A model generated the notes under the pieces. The model did not search any database. It saw nothing but the letters and a program-made list of their open reading frames with translations, and was not told the DNA's origin. The translations under genes and the position numbers were made by a program. Positions 24,801 through 36,800 of a DNA stretch of 64,000 nt are shown here, piece by piece; positions within the stretch are counted from its first letter, which is position 1; the number at the start of each line of letters is the position of its first letter. Source of the stretch: Adiantum capillus-veneris (Eukaryota > Streptophyta > Polypodiopsida > Polypodiales > Pteridaceae); NCBI GenBank assembly GCA_014529385.2, contig CM043970.1:63778996-63842995 (forward strand). Reading direction: 5' to 3'.

Positions 24801-27800
24801 TTTTAGAAGTTTCTAGAAGCTTGGAGAAGATTCCGGAAGAATCTAGAAGTTTCTGGAAAGCTCTAGAAAGTTGAAGGAGGATCCAGAAGGTTCTAGAAGA
24901 ACTGGAAGGATCAAGAAGGTTCTAACCTCCTCAAGAAGAACCTAGAATAACCTCCTCAAGTAACCTCCTCAAGCACTAGTATAACTAGGGGTCTTGGGCC
25001 ACAAGCCCCTCAGTCTTGCCAACACCAGTTGTGAGGCTCCTATGAGGAAATTCCTCTTCTAGTTCTTATGTTCAAGTCTTGTCCTTGCAATCAAGCCTTG
25101 TCTTGTACTCAAGTCATGTAATCCAAGTCTTGTATCTAGCTCTCTTAATAAAGTATTAAGTCTTATAATCAAAGCTTATCATCAAGTCCAAGTTCTTGTA
25201 CATTGTGAGCGCCTCCTCTTGCTCTCTTCTAGCTCTATACACGCTCATGACAATTTGGCAAAACTGAGGGGCTTGTGGTCCAAGACCCCTATTTATACTA
25301 GTGCTTGAGGAGGTTACTTGAGGAGGTTAGAACTTTCTAGGTTCTTCTTGAGGAGGTTAGAATCTTCTAGAACCTTCTTGATCCTTCTAGTTTAGAACCT
25401 TTTGGATCCTTCTTCAACTTTCTAGAGCTTTCCAGAAACTTCTAGATTCTTATGGAATCTTCTCCAAGCTTCTAGAAACTTCTAGAATCTCCTTGATACT
25501 TTTAGAACCTTCTAGAATCTTCTAGATCCTTCTAGTGATGATGTAGGCAATGATGCAAGCAGCGACCGACTCTTAAGCATTCATGATACTCAGTGTATTT
25601 CCATTCTGTTAGTCATCCTTATTCTTGTGCCTTGTTGGGGCATCGTGCAACGATATGTCCTTGTTCTCCACATTCAAAACACTTTCCTGCTTTGAAATAT
25701 TCATCTTTATGGTCTTCTGTTAGTCAAGATCGTGTATCTTTCTGTTTTTCTGTCAGTCGAGTTCGTGTATCTGTTCGTTGTTTGTTTCTGTTTTGACTTG
25801 TTAAAGGTTCATTTGGTGGGTAAGTCAAGTTACCCGAATGTATAGCGAATCCCCACTTAGACACTGACTTCTTCTCAAGACTAGTCTCGAATTTCTTTGG
25901 GAAGTCCACAACGAAACCTCTCAATCTGCTCCTTAAAATTGATCATCTTGAAAGAAGAGGTCGGAAGCAAAGTATCCCAAAATCTTTCACAGTAATCATC
26001 CAAAGTGTCACCCTTGATCATCTGAAGGTGGTTCCAGTTGGTTCTCACATCTCGTTCATACTCTTGAGTGAGCCATGAAGAAATAAAGAGTTTCTTGAAT
26101 TTCAGCCACTCTGTCGGTGCTTTTCATAACAAAAGAGTGGACCATGTCATCGAGGAAATCATACTGATTGGCTCTGTAAAAATGCTTCCTCTTTGCATAA
26201 AACATGTGATTTTTCCGTTGTTTCTTGCCCTTTGTCCTCATCATTCGAGTGAGAAGAAAATGAGCTGTTCAAGCTGTCAAAAGAAGATGAGGACGAATTA
26301 GGCAATCCATCGAAGCGTACACGCTTCTTCTGTTTCTTGGCGTTTCCAAAAGAGGATTTTTGGTCCACGTAACCGGGGAAATCAATTCCTTTGTTACGTT
26401 TCTTCAGTTGCTTTTCGTTTGACCCCAATAGTTGGTTGACCTCGTTTTTCAACGTCCTCGAGTTCATCTTCAGTAAACATCCATGGAACGGGAGGTTGCT
26501 TGAGGGCTAACTTGATTGGGGAATCGATGGCTTTTTGCCAATGAGTGTGCACCTCATCAATCGGGTGCCGCGTAAAAAATTTGGCATACTGAGGATCCTT
26601 TGAAAATTTGAGTATCTGCTTTGCACACTCATCAACCTGCTGACTGTTGACGTTGCATCTCCATTAGCTGATGCTGCGTAGGCCGAGGTGGCCCATATTC
26701 ATGATCTACTAATCCATTCAAATTTTCAATACCGCCTCCCATTTTAGAAGTATGAGGAGGGTCCGTTTGATTCTTGCGGGATTCGTCGTTTGAACCCATG
26801 TGGAATCTAGGATTCTTTATGGCTTATGCCCTGTAAGACAGAGCGATGAAGTCGAGGTGCGCCCGATGCGCGATGAAGTAAGGGTGGTGTTGGGTATTCA
26901 AGCCCGGGTTCAGTGTGTCAAGCCCATAGTGGGAACTTCCTTTATAGCATACAGTCACACTCCAACTCCAGGTTCAGTATGCATGGAAAGTTTTAGTTAT
27001 ACATGTAATAGCTTTTTAATTAATCAAAGCATGTGGTTTCTAGTGTCGAATATCTCTCTCTTGTTCATCTCTTATGTTGCTTGCTTTCTCTGCACACTGC
27101 ACCATGGGTTGCCTTCACCTGCCATAGCCGGGACCAACAGATGGGGGTGGAGCACCCCAAGTCTAGAATCTATCGCGACACGAGAGAGAGATTTACTGAA
27201 AATACTTCACAACTTTGATTCGAGACACACGGCCTGGCGTAGTTTCGTGCCCAAAGGTATTGGCCCCAAAACGTGGCGCCCCTTTTGGTATTTCTTTATT
27301 ATATTAGATCTTGAGCAAACTACAACCCTCGTAGGGGTCCTCTGCTCTTTGACTCTTTGTCCAGATGCTCTGAGAAGTTAGGCCCCTAGGGTCCTTATAT
27401 TCTTACAAGGGTTGCCAAAAGCAGAGCCCCAAAAGCTTAAACTTAAAGCAATTGGTTCCTAAAGCAACTAATTCCAAAAGCTGCCAACAAAAAGCATTAG
27501 CGCAAAAAGCGGAAATTCGTACAGTTGCCAGCGTGAATTATATGGGATTGTCCGTATAGTCTGCTACGTCAGTATGTTAGCGCAAAATCCGGGGGTTCTG
27601 TATGCTCTGCCACGTCAGCATGTCAGCGCAGAACTCGGGGGTTTCGTACTCTTTGCCACGGTAGCATTTTTGTCATCTGTTGTGTGTGTTCGAGTAGTAT
27701 TGCCACGTCATCCTTTTGTGACAATTAGATACTGTTGTGAGTGCATCAAGAGTCCCGGAAGGATGAGATGGCTACACAAAGAGCTAGGTGCATCAAGAGC

Positions 27801-30800
27801 TTTGGACTAGATGAGATGACCGAATTGAAAGTTTGCATTTCAATGTTTAGTGTCAATATCTTGATTCACTAAATATGTTACAATGATCATGATTTGTGTA
27901 TGGACCCTCGGCGGAAATGTGGTTGTTCAGTGACTGATGTGTTTGTGCAAAGACTAGATGGGTGCAGTTTGGTGCATGGGGTACTTAAAGAGTCAGTGTC
28001 TACTGAGCTAGTTTTTTGTCCCTGGGCTGTTTTTGCAGGCGAAATCGAGGGCAATTACAATTCTTTCAAGAGGTCACAAGTTTGTGACGTGGTATGCCCA
28101 ATAAAGATGAGGGGCCTAGGGGGGGGGGGGGGGGGTTAGGTTTTAAAAACCTAACCCCTACCAACCTATGGACACCGGATGAGGGGCCTAAACCCTAAAA
28201 CGATTCAACATACGAACTGGCTGCAGATTCCCGATTTACGGGCTGGATGTTGATGCAGAGTTACTCGGAACACGGAGCGGGAACGATGATAGGCCTCCTT
28301 GCGGAACGGGGAACGGGGAACGGGAAGGGATCCGGAACGGGAGGCTAAAAAAACACCCAAATAATGTTATTTTTAGCATTATGTGTTTGAATACAAGTAG
28401 TACTAGAGCCCTTTGACTCTAGTACCCACCAAAAACACGATTCAAAGACCATTCAACCTTATTATGACTTGACTGGGATGTGCGGTGTCCAGAGTACATA
28501 GTACATACACAACATTGAACAAACACAATGCCAATACACAATTGTGAATAACATATGTAATTACAGATTAGAGCTCTTAAATAATTGCAAGAGTAGAAGT
28601 CAGAGATAACACTTTTCGCTTAATTCTAGCTAACAAGGCCTGCCAAGGCGCTACAAAAAAACCAAAGGTGACATATACCATAATGAGAGTCGAGGCTACA
28701 AGGGGGCCAAACCAGGTACCACAATACTAAAAGATTGAAGGTGACAAATACCATAAAGATGCTAGTAGCTACAAATGTCAAAGAGGGCAACGCTCAAGCA
28801 GCCATACAAAAAGGTAAAGATATGGAAGTCCTAAAGTCGCAACTCTCGAGACTCAAGACTCAAGACTCAAGACTCAAGACTCAAGAGCCACTAGCCTGAG
28901 AGGCCTCCCAATTCGTAGTAGCCGGCTGTAAATAATGCACATCCTCCCATTCCTCATCATCGAGCTCTAGGCCCGGCTCGATCTCAGTCATGGATGAAGT
29001 ACCTGGTGTTTGTCACAAATGGGAGCGCATAACAATATAAAATACATTCGGATAAATAGGATTTATCACTTATTACTGAAGCCAAAGGATATAGAGAGAA
29101 ATAAATAGAGAGAGAGATAGAGAGTGAGAAGATCGACACAGTACTGGGGACCAGAAGATAGGCTGGTCCCCCCCCCCCCCTGTAATAGTATCTTTATTAC
29201 TGAGGAGAAGTCTATACAAGCACTTGAACCGAACGTATTACCATGTTCATTCTAGAATGAGACTTGATGGTTCCCGGAAGCCTCAACTTCCGATTCTTAG
29301 GGCAAAACCCTATTCCAAGGAACTTTCGTTCCTTATTCCAATTCCTCGAGAATCAAGGTTCTCGCCTCTGGATCTCACCTTCCAGACTCAGGGCATGGCA
29401 TCCCTGCAACTCTTTTCCAACTCTCTTTCCAGAGTCCTCTTCCCGCAGAACAACTCTGCTTTCCCGGACACGAAGTCCTTACTTGGGAATCCCAACTTCC
29501 GGATCACAACTTGAGAGACTACCTCTCTCCGATTCGTGGATCTACTTCCCAAACTCGGGTACGAAACCCTTGGGCTGATCTGGCTCTAGTTCCTCAGAGC
29601 GCTTTTCTCTTGCAGAGGCTCATACCTTCCTCTGCTCCTACTCCCTCACTAAGAGGAAGTACACCTGCAAACAAATACTCAGCGTTCAGAACATGAAAAT
29701 CGTTACCTTCAAAGTCTCGACGCTCGAAACGCAACTCGATTCTCGAAAAGCAATTCCTCGGAAGAGATCTCTCCATAGAAAATCCTCTCTTCCAATCCTA
29801 CACACAAAAGAGGTGTGTTCTCGGGTTCCTTCTCGTAAATCAGCCCCGTCTACGACGTTTATGGGCTGAAAACAGAGAAAAACAGCAACTTGTCGCGATG
29901 GAAACACGCTTTGTAGGCACTTCTTCGCGAGGGAACTCGCGCACTGAGTCTTGGCGACATCTGGTACACTTGGGGCAGCCATGGGCATCACCGGCAACAT
30001 CTTCTTTACGGTTGAAATCTGCAGCAGCATCTCCTCCTTGCAAAGATTGGTCCTCTCCTCTGAGTGAGGGCATGTGATGCTTTTATAGCTCCTAGCCACG
30101 GGCACGAATAGCTGCTCGCGTAGAGATCGCGGCCGTTTTTTTTTTTTTTTTTTTGGTTCTGTTCTGCCAAAAAAAGAGAGAGAGAAAACGCTGGCTGATC
30201 TGTTGCCTTATTTATCAGATGGCTGCCCACTTATTAAGTGGGCGGCCAGCGTATTTTAAAAATAGTCTGAACCTGCCCAAAAACTCAATAAAACCTTATA
30301 AGTTAAAAACAATGCTTTCACAGCACTTCCCAGGCGTCCCTGGATGCAATCACATGCACAGTTGCAATGCACACATAGACTTCCTCGCGGGAAAGCATCT
30401 GCTTTCCCGAAAAGCAATCCCGCTTTCTCAGAAAGCATCTGTTTTTCCTCAAAGTTTCCTCTGAACCCATCTTCATTCAAGTGCTTGCTTTTCCTTGTGC
30501 ACAATTCTAACACAGTTCGGAATTTCCTCCCGACTATGGATATTCCCTTTCCGATGCACCCGTCACCCACCTTGTGACGCATCAGGAATACCCATCACCT
30601 AGTCCTTTCCTACCGAACTTACGGTACAATCTCCTTCACGATGCTCTATGTCACCCATCCTATGACGCATCAGAGATGTCCGTTCCCGGATGGTCGGATA
30701 CTTCTTTCCGATGCTCCCTGTCACCCATCCGATGTGACGCATCAGAAGTATCCGTTCCTGGTGGCCTTACAGATATTCCCGTTCTCAGTGTTCCCGTCAT

Positions 30801-33800
30801 TACTTTAAATGACGCACTAGGAATACTCTTCACTCGGATGTCTCCAGTGAGAAAAACCCTCTCACTTAAAATTCCAATAATTCATTTAGAATTATTTTTT
30901 CCTTGGTGTTCCAAGCGAGAAAACCCTCTCACTTATAAATCCAATAATTCATTTAGAATTATTTTTCTGTCAGATAAAGCCAATTTAGCAACATCCCTCT
31001 CACTTATAAACAGTTGTCCTCAACTGTAGAGGTCCAATTGAACTGCCGGGGAGAAACCGGAAAGATTCCAAATCTTGCTCAATGGTGAGTTGAGCTAGTC
31101 CTTTCTCAAAAGAGAACTTAAAAATTAAATTAAACAAAAATTCAAAAATTCAATAGTTACCTTACCAGTTCATGTCCTTCCTCTAGTACCTCGAGGATAT
31201 CCTTTACCATTCATTCAACTTACGAACCATGTAAGAACTCGTCATTCGCGTCTTTCCAACAGATCGAACGTTTCCTCATTCGAGAGTCTGTTAACTCAAA
31301 TCCACCTTCTCAATCCGAGAAGAATAATCCTCCTAGAAATCAATCTAAGTATCTGTCCTTGCGCATAATCCTGCGCTGTTAGTCTAGAGGGTATTAAACC
31401 TCTTGTGTCCTCCCACATAGGGAATGCTAAAGTCATAGAGCATTAAGCTCGATGTCTTTCTTTCACAAACAAAGTTTGCGATCACTTTAAAGAAGGTTCT
31501 TGTTTCAGGCCGTCACTCAACGTAGGTGGACGGTTCCAATCCGAAGATTCTTTGTGCACGGTGGCACTTCCTTCCAATCTTTTCCTCCTGCGAGTTATTA
31601 CCACCAGCAGTGATTTCCCGACGCCCATTAGCGTCTCTTTCTTGCAAAATTATAAAAAATGATTCACCTTGCAAGCATCAATGACAACTTGCAAAATCTT
31701 AGGCAGATAGGATTCTAGCCATAACATTTTTTGAACGAACGTTCAAACCCGGTTCACAATAGAGCGAACCTTCTTTGATTCTCAGGGATGTTCTCCCATA
31801 TGTAATTCTTACCATTTTGAAACGGTTGGCGAGCTATATTCTTACGAACATAATAGTTCGAATTTATTCCAGCAGCGTGTAAATGCTACTTGACCTTCTC
31901 ATGGAGAAACATATACCGCAACCAAAAGTTGCTACTGTAATGGTAAAGGCACATAGCGTACTCAATGATCAACAACCATCGGAAAACCTCTTCTCCGTAG
32001 AGAAACTCAAATTCATTCTACCAAACACATCTCAAATAGAGATTCTCGTGTCGGAATATTCTTGCGCGCAAAAAGGCGCTCAAGAGAGTATAACAAACTC
32101 TCGTCCAGTTCCTTGGCATAGGTCTGCATCTTCGTGTGTTATCCATGTACTCAAAAGTGTACATAATTCTTAAGCTGTGTTAGAGTTTCGGTGAACCTGG
32201 GAAATTACCTTCCCTTCGTAAAATCCTTAGAGCGAAGACGCTCAACTTGACGATCACTTGGCTCGATCTTAAAGCAAAACCCGCTCATCAAATAATCTAG
32301 GATTTTAATCCTTGGATTCCTCAAGCACAAGCCGTAGTCGTCGCTTGTTCCTTCCCTCGTAAAGAGAGTGTTCATTCACTTGTGCAAAAAGCACTACCAT
32401 ATCTTCCCTTACCGGGTAGGGGGTGTGGGCTTAAAGAGTACTCAAGCTTCATGAAAGCTTTTCTTTGCTTGAAAACTCAGAATGGTTCCTTCATAATTTC
32501 CTACCCGCAATAGCAAGTAATTTGTTGAAGAACTACCGGATACCAGATCAATCATGGACGTTCCGGATCGTTAAGCAAAGCAGTTCATCGTATAAACAAT
32601 GTTCTGACTCAACCTTACTCTCATAAACACTCGAGAGTGATTATCCTGGTTAGACACAACCATACCTCGTGCAAAAGAGCAAACAAGCATAATGCACTTT
32701 ATGATTTCCTCAAAGATGTAACTTTGATTAAAAACCTGCCCTCTCACTTAAAGTTCAAGGGTCTTCTATTCAAGAACTCAGGAGTTAGATTTAATTCCCT
32801 TACTCCAAACTTTCTGTGTTCAATGTTTCCCGTCTCACCACGGGGATTGGATTCTATGTACACTAAGGTGTACACTTTCAGCTTTGTATTGCTGACTCCA
32901 CCATCTGCTGCAAAGTATCTTGCAGATGGGTTTACAAATTCGGGCAAAAGTCCTTCGTTAAATTTATTCATCTTTCCTTCCTTAGAGAGGATCAAGAATG
33001 GAGCTACCTTGGCAAGAGTGAACCACTACTTGCTTTGACTCACTCGTGTTCCTATTGGGCAAACTAATCCCAATCTTCTTGGATGCCTTCTTCAAAGCAT
33101 AGAGGAAAAAAATTTGTAAAAAAAAATTCAGCCTTGAATTGAATCCAAGTCTTGTTGTAAGTTCCTTGCAGAGCTTTGGTATACCACCAAGTACTTGCAA
33201 TCCCCTTGAGGTGTTTAATCACATGCCTCATCTTTGACGCTTTTTTCAGAAATTGCCGTTTGCAAAGGCAACTTCAAACTTGTCGAATCAATGCGGTAGC
33301 TTTCGGGGCATCTTCCCTTCCGTCAAAAGTATCAAACTTGACTGGAAGTGTTCCTAGGTCTAGAGACCTTCTTCATATCCTTCCCGGAATGACGGGATTT
33401 CATGGCTATAGTTCTGGATTGACGTTCATGGATATTTTCTGGATTCTAAAGAATCTCGAGCATTCCGCTCCTTGGATTCTCTAGGTTCTTGAGCATCATG
33501 CTCTTGTCGCCTTCTCAGAGAATCCCAAGCCTTGTGTCGACTTCTTGCAGAGAGAAAAAAATTTCCAACTCTGCGAGCTTTTCCTTGCACGACTTAGGGT
33601 TCCGCCTGCTTACTTCTCTCTTGGCTTGTCATGGCTTCTTCCCGTATCTTCCCAGAGTCGTCCTCCTTTACAGAGAAAGAGAGGAGACCATGCTCTGATA
33701 CCACTGTCACAAACGGGAGCGCATAACAATATAAAATACATTCGGATAAATAGGATTTATCACTTATTACTGAAGCCAAAGGATATAGAGAGAAATAAAT

Positions 33801-36800
33801 AGAGAGAGAGATAGAGAGTGAGAAGATCGACACAGTACTGGGGACCAGAAGATGGGCTGGTCCCCCCCCCGTAATAGTATCTTTATTATTGAGGAGAAGT
33901 CTATGCAAGCACTTGAACCGAACGTATTACCACGTTCGTTCTAGAATAAGACTTGATGGTTCCAGGAAGCCTCAGCTTCCGATTCTTAGGGCAAAACCCT
34001 ATTCCAAGGAACTTTCGTTCCTTATTCCAATTCCTCGAGAATCAACGTTCTCGCCTCTGGATCTCACCTTCCAGACTCAGGGCATGGCATCCCTGCAACT
34101 CTTTTCCAACTCTCTTTCCAGAGTCCTCTTCCCGCAGAACAACTCTGCTTTCCTGGACACGAAGTCCTTACTTGGGAATCCCAACTTCCGGATCACAACT
34201 TGAGAGACTACCTCTCTCCGATTCGTGGATCTACTTCCCAAACTCGGGTACGAAACCCTTGGGTTGATTTGGCTCTAGTTCCTTAGAGCGCTTTTCTCCT
34301 GCAGAGGCTCATACCTTCCTCTGCTCCTACTCCCTCACTAAGAGGAAGTACACCTGCAAACAAATACTCAGAGTTCAGAACATGAAAATCGTTACCTTCA
34401 AAGTCTCGACGCTCGAAACGCAACTCGATTCTCAAAAAGCAATTCCTCGGAAGAGATCTCTCCATAGTAAATCCTCTCTTCCAATCCTACACACAAAAGA
34501 GGCGTGTTCTCGGGTTCCTTCTCGTAAATCAGCCCCGTCTACGACGTTTATGGGCTGAAAACAGAGAAAAACAGCAACTTGTCGCAATGGAAACACGCTT
34601 CGTAGGCACTTCTTCGCGAGGGAACTCGCGCACTGAGTCTTGTCGACATCTGGTACACTTGGGGCAGCCATGGGCATCACCGGCAACGTCTTCTTTACGG
34701 TTGAAATCTGCAGCAGCATCTCCTCCTTGCAAAGATTGGTCCTCTCCTCTGAGTGAGGGCATGTGATGCTTTTATAGCTCCTAGCCACGGGCACGAATAG
34801 CTGCTCGCGTAGAGATCGCGGCCGTTTTTTTTTTTTTTTTTTGGTTCCGTTCTGCCAAAAAAAGAGAGAGAGAAAACGCTGGCTGATCTGTTGCCTTATT
34901 TATCAGATGGCTGCCCACTTATTAAGTGGGCGGCCGGCGTATTTTAAAAATAGTCTGAACCTGCCCAAAAACTCAATAAAACCTTATAAGTTAAAAACAA
35001 TGCTTTCACAGCACTTCCCAGGCGTCCCTGGATGCAATCTGATGCACAGTTGCAATGCAGACATAGACTTCCTCGCGGGAAAGCATCTGCTTTCCCGAAA
35101 AGCAATCCCGCTTTCTCAGAAAGCATCTGTTTTTCCTCAAAGTTTCCTCTGAACCCATCTTCATTCAAGTGCTTGCTTTTCCTTGTGCACAATTCTAACA
35201 CAGTTTGGAATTTCCTCCCGACTATGGATATTCCCTTTCCGATGCACCCGTCACCCACCTTGTGACGCATCAAGAATACCCATCACCTAGTCCTTTCCTA
35301 CCGAACTTACGGTACAATCTCCTTCACGATGCTCTATGTCACCCATCCTATGACGCATCAGAGATGTCCGTTCCCGGATGGTCGGATACTTCTTTCCGAT
35401 GCTCCCTGTCACCCATCCGATGTGACGCATCACAAGTACCCGTTCTTGGTGGCCTTACAGATATTCCCGTTCTCAGTGTTCCCGTCATTACTTTAAATGA
35501 CGCACTAGGAATACTCTTCACTCGGATGTCTCCAGTGAGAAAAACCCTCTCACTTAAAATTCCAATAATTCATTTAGAATTATTTTTTCCTTGGTGTTCC
35601 AAGCGAGAAAACCCTCTCACTTATAAATCCAATAATTCATTTAGAATTATCTTTTTGTCAGATAAAGCCAATTTAGCAACATGTTGGTGGATGTGCATCT
35701 TCACCTGCCTGAGGAGCCTCTTGCTCCATCTCCCACTGTGTAAAAGGATCTATCTGTTTGTCTGTACCCTTGCAAAGCATTTTCAAATTTGCGTTGACAA
35801 AGACAAGATCATTAGCCTTCTCCACTCCAAGCCGATTCCTCTTCTTGGAAGCAATGTGGCTATAGGTACTTCACAATTGCTCTATGAGGTACTAACTGAC
35901 TGGTTGAGAATACGGAATGCCAATCTCTGAAGCTTAGGGCCATCATAACCATAGTCCTCCCACCACAGCACTGCACCTATCTTCCTACGATCAATCTGAG
36001 CATCTGGACTGCCAAATGACCCCCGCATCTCTTTGTATTGTCTCAATTGATCTTTGACAATGCGTCGCTCATCTCTGTCTAGAACCATCTTGTTTAAGAT
36101 CTCTGTAAATTGGTTCATGACTTGTCTATCTGTCTCTTGCCCTGCACCTTGGAACTCTGGATCCACCTTGTACGCTGCCCCGTGTAAAGGAGAGGCATAT
36201 GAATTCCACCTCGAGCTGCAAAGCGCATGGATCTCCTCATATCGCTCTACTTTCGGCTCAAGCTGTGCAAGCTGCTCGATCATGCGGTCCATTGCCTCAT
36301 AAATCTTGCCAATGCAAGGATCTAAGCCATCCGAAACTCGAAGCAATTGAACCACCGGTTTTACTTGTGCGTCTAGACTCTTGAGCCTTCCAGAACTCAA
36401 GATCCTCTGCCTTATCCTTACACAAAATCCTTGCAACTGTCTTTGCATAGGGAGAGGCGGTGAGCTCATCACTGATGAAGACCTGTCGGACCGCATTTTG
36501 ACATTCAAACAGCCTGCGCACCAGAAGAAAGTTGAATGCGAAGCAGCTGTTTGAATACTTTAGAAGCACTTTGTCGCCCGACCTCTTGAGGTACTCACTC
36601 CGAACCAAGTTGTGATTGTTGATGAAAGTAACAATCTTCATTGCATCAGCAATGAATGGAGCGATCCAGTCTAGCTTGCCGATGTCTTTTAGAAGGTTGT
36701 TCAAGCAGTGTGCCATGCAAAAGCACACTGTTACATACGGATAGTGGCCCTAGTTTTTGCTGCCTTGTTTGATGCCTCCCCATCTGTGATAAAAGCCACC

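Larger units (their letters stand above)
23089..27723 (-). mobile_element. Gag-only, non-autonomous LTR retrotransposon
   Basis: Flanked by the 5-bp direct repeat attag (23084-23088 and 27724-27728). The two LTRs are 23089-23682 and 27148-27723. LTR termini are TGTCACAA and TTGTGACA. The gag frame and a polypurine tract next to the left LTR (CAAGAGGGAGGTA on the minus strand, 23683-23695) put it on the minus strand, so the right LTR is the 5' LTR. That LTR has lost its inner end, and no primer site is visible. I see no protease, RT or integrase, so it would have to be moved in trans. The interior also contains the inverted repeat at 24671-25585. Confidence 0.78.
29011..35681 (-). mobile_element. 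Young non-autonomous LTR retrotransposon nested in hAT
   Basis: LTRs 29011-30993 and 33705-35681 (about 1.98 kb each) are nearly identical, differing at scattered single bases and in poly-C and poly-T lengths. The LTR is TG...CA ended and flanked by tgtt (29007-29010 and 35682-35685). The tRNA-Met primer site TGGTATCAGAGC, minus strand at 33692-33703, lies one base from the right LTR, and a purine tract lies next to the left LTR, so transcription is leftward. The 2.7-kb interior has only a broken gag. The long LTRs and short interior fit a LARD-like element. Removing it with one tgtt restores the transposase frame. Confidence 0.9.

Noticed and set aside
24730-25550. A MITE as the explanation of the inverted repeat
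   Set aside because: The arms are long and carry promoter-like order, and no target duplication was found directly outside them. Internal inverted duplication of an LTR-like promoter fits better, though a foldback element is not excluded.
29224-30582. Open frames of about 75-140 codons, repeated at 33889-35273
   Set aside because: Both sets fall inside the paired LTRs of the nested element, overlap on both strands and have no domain. Their conservation reflects recent LTR duplication.
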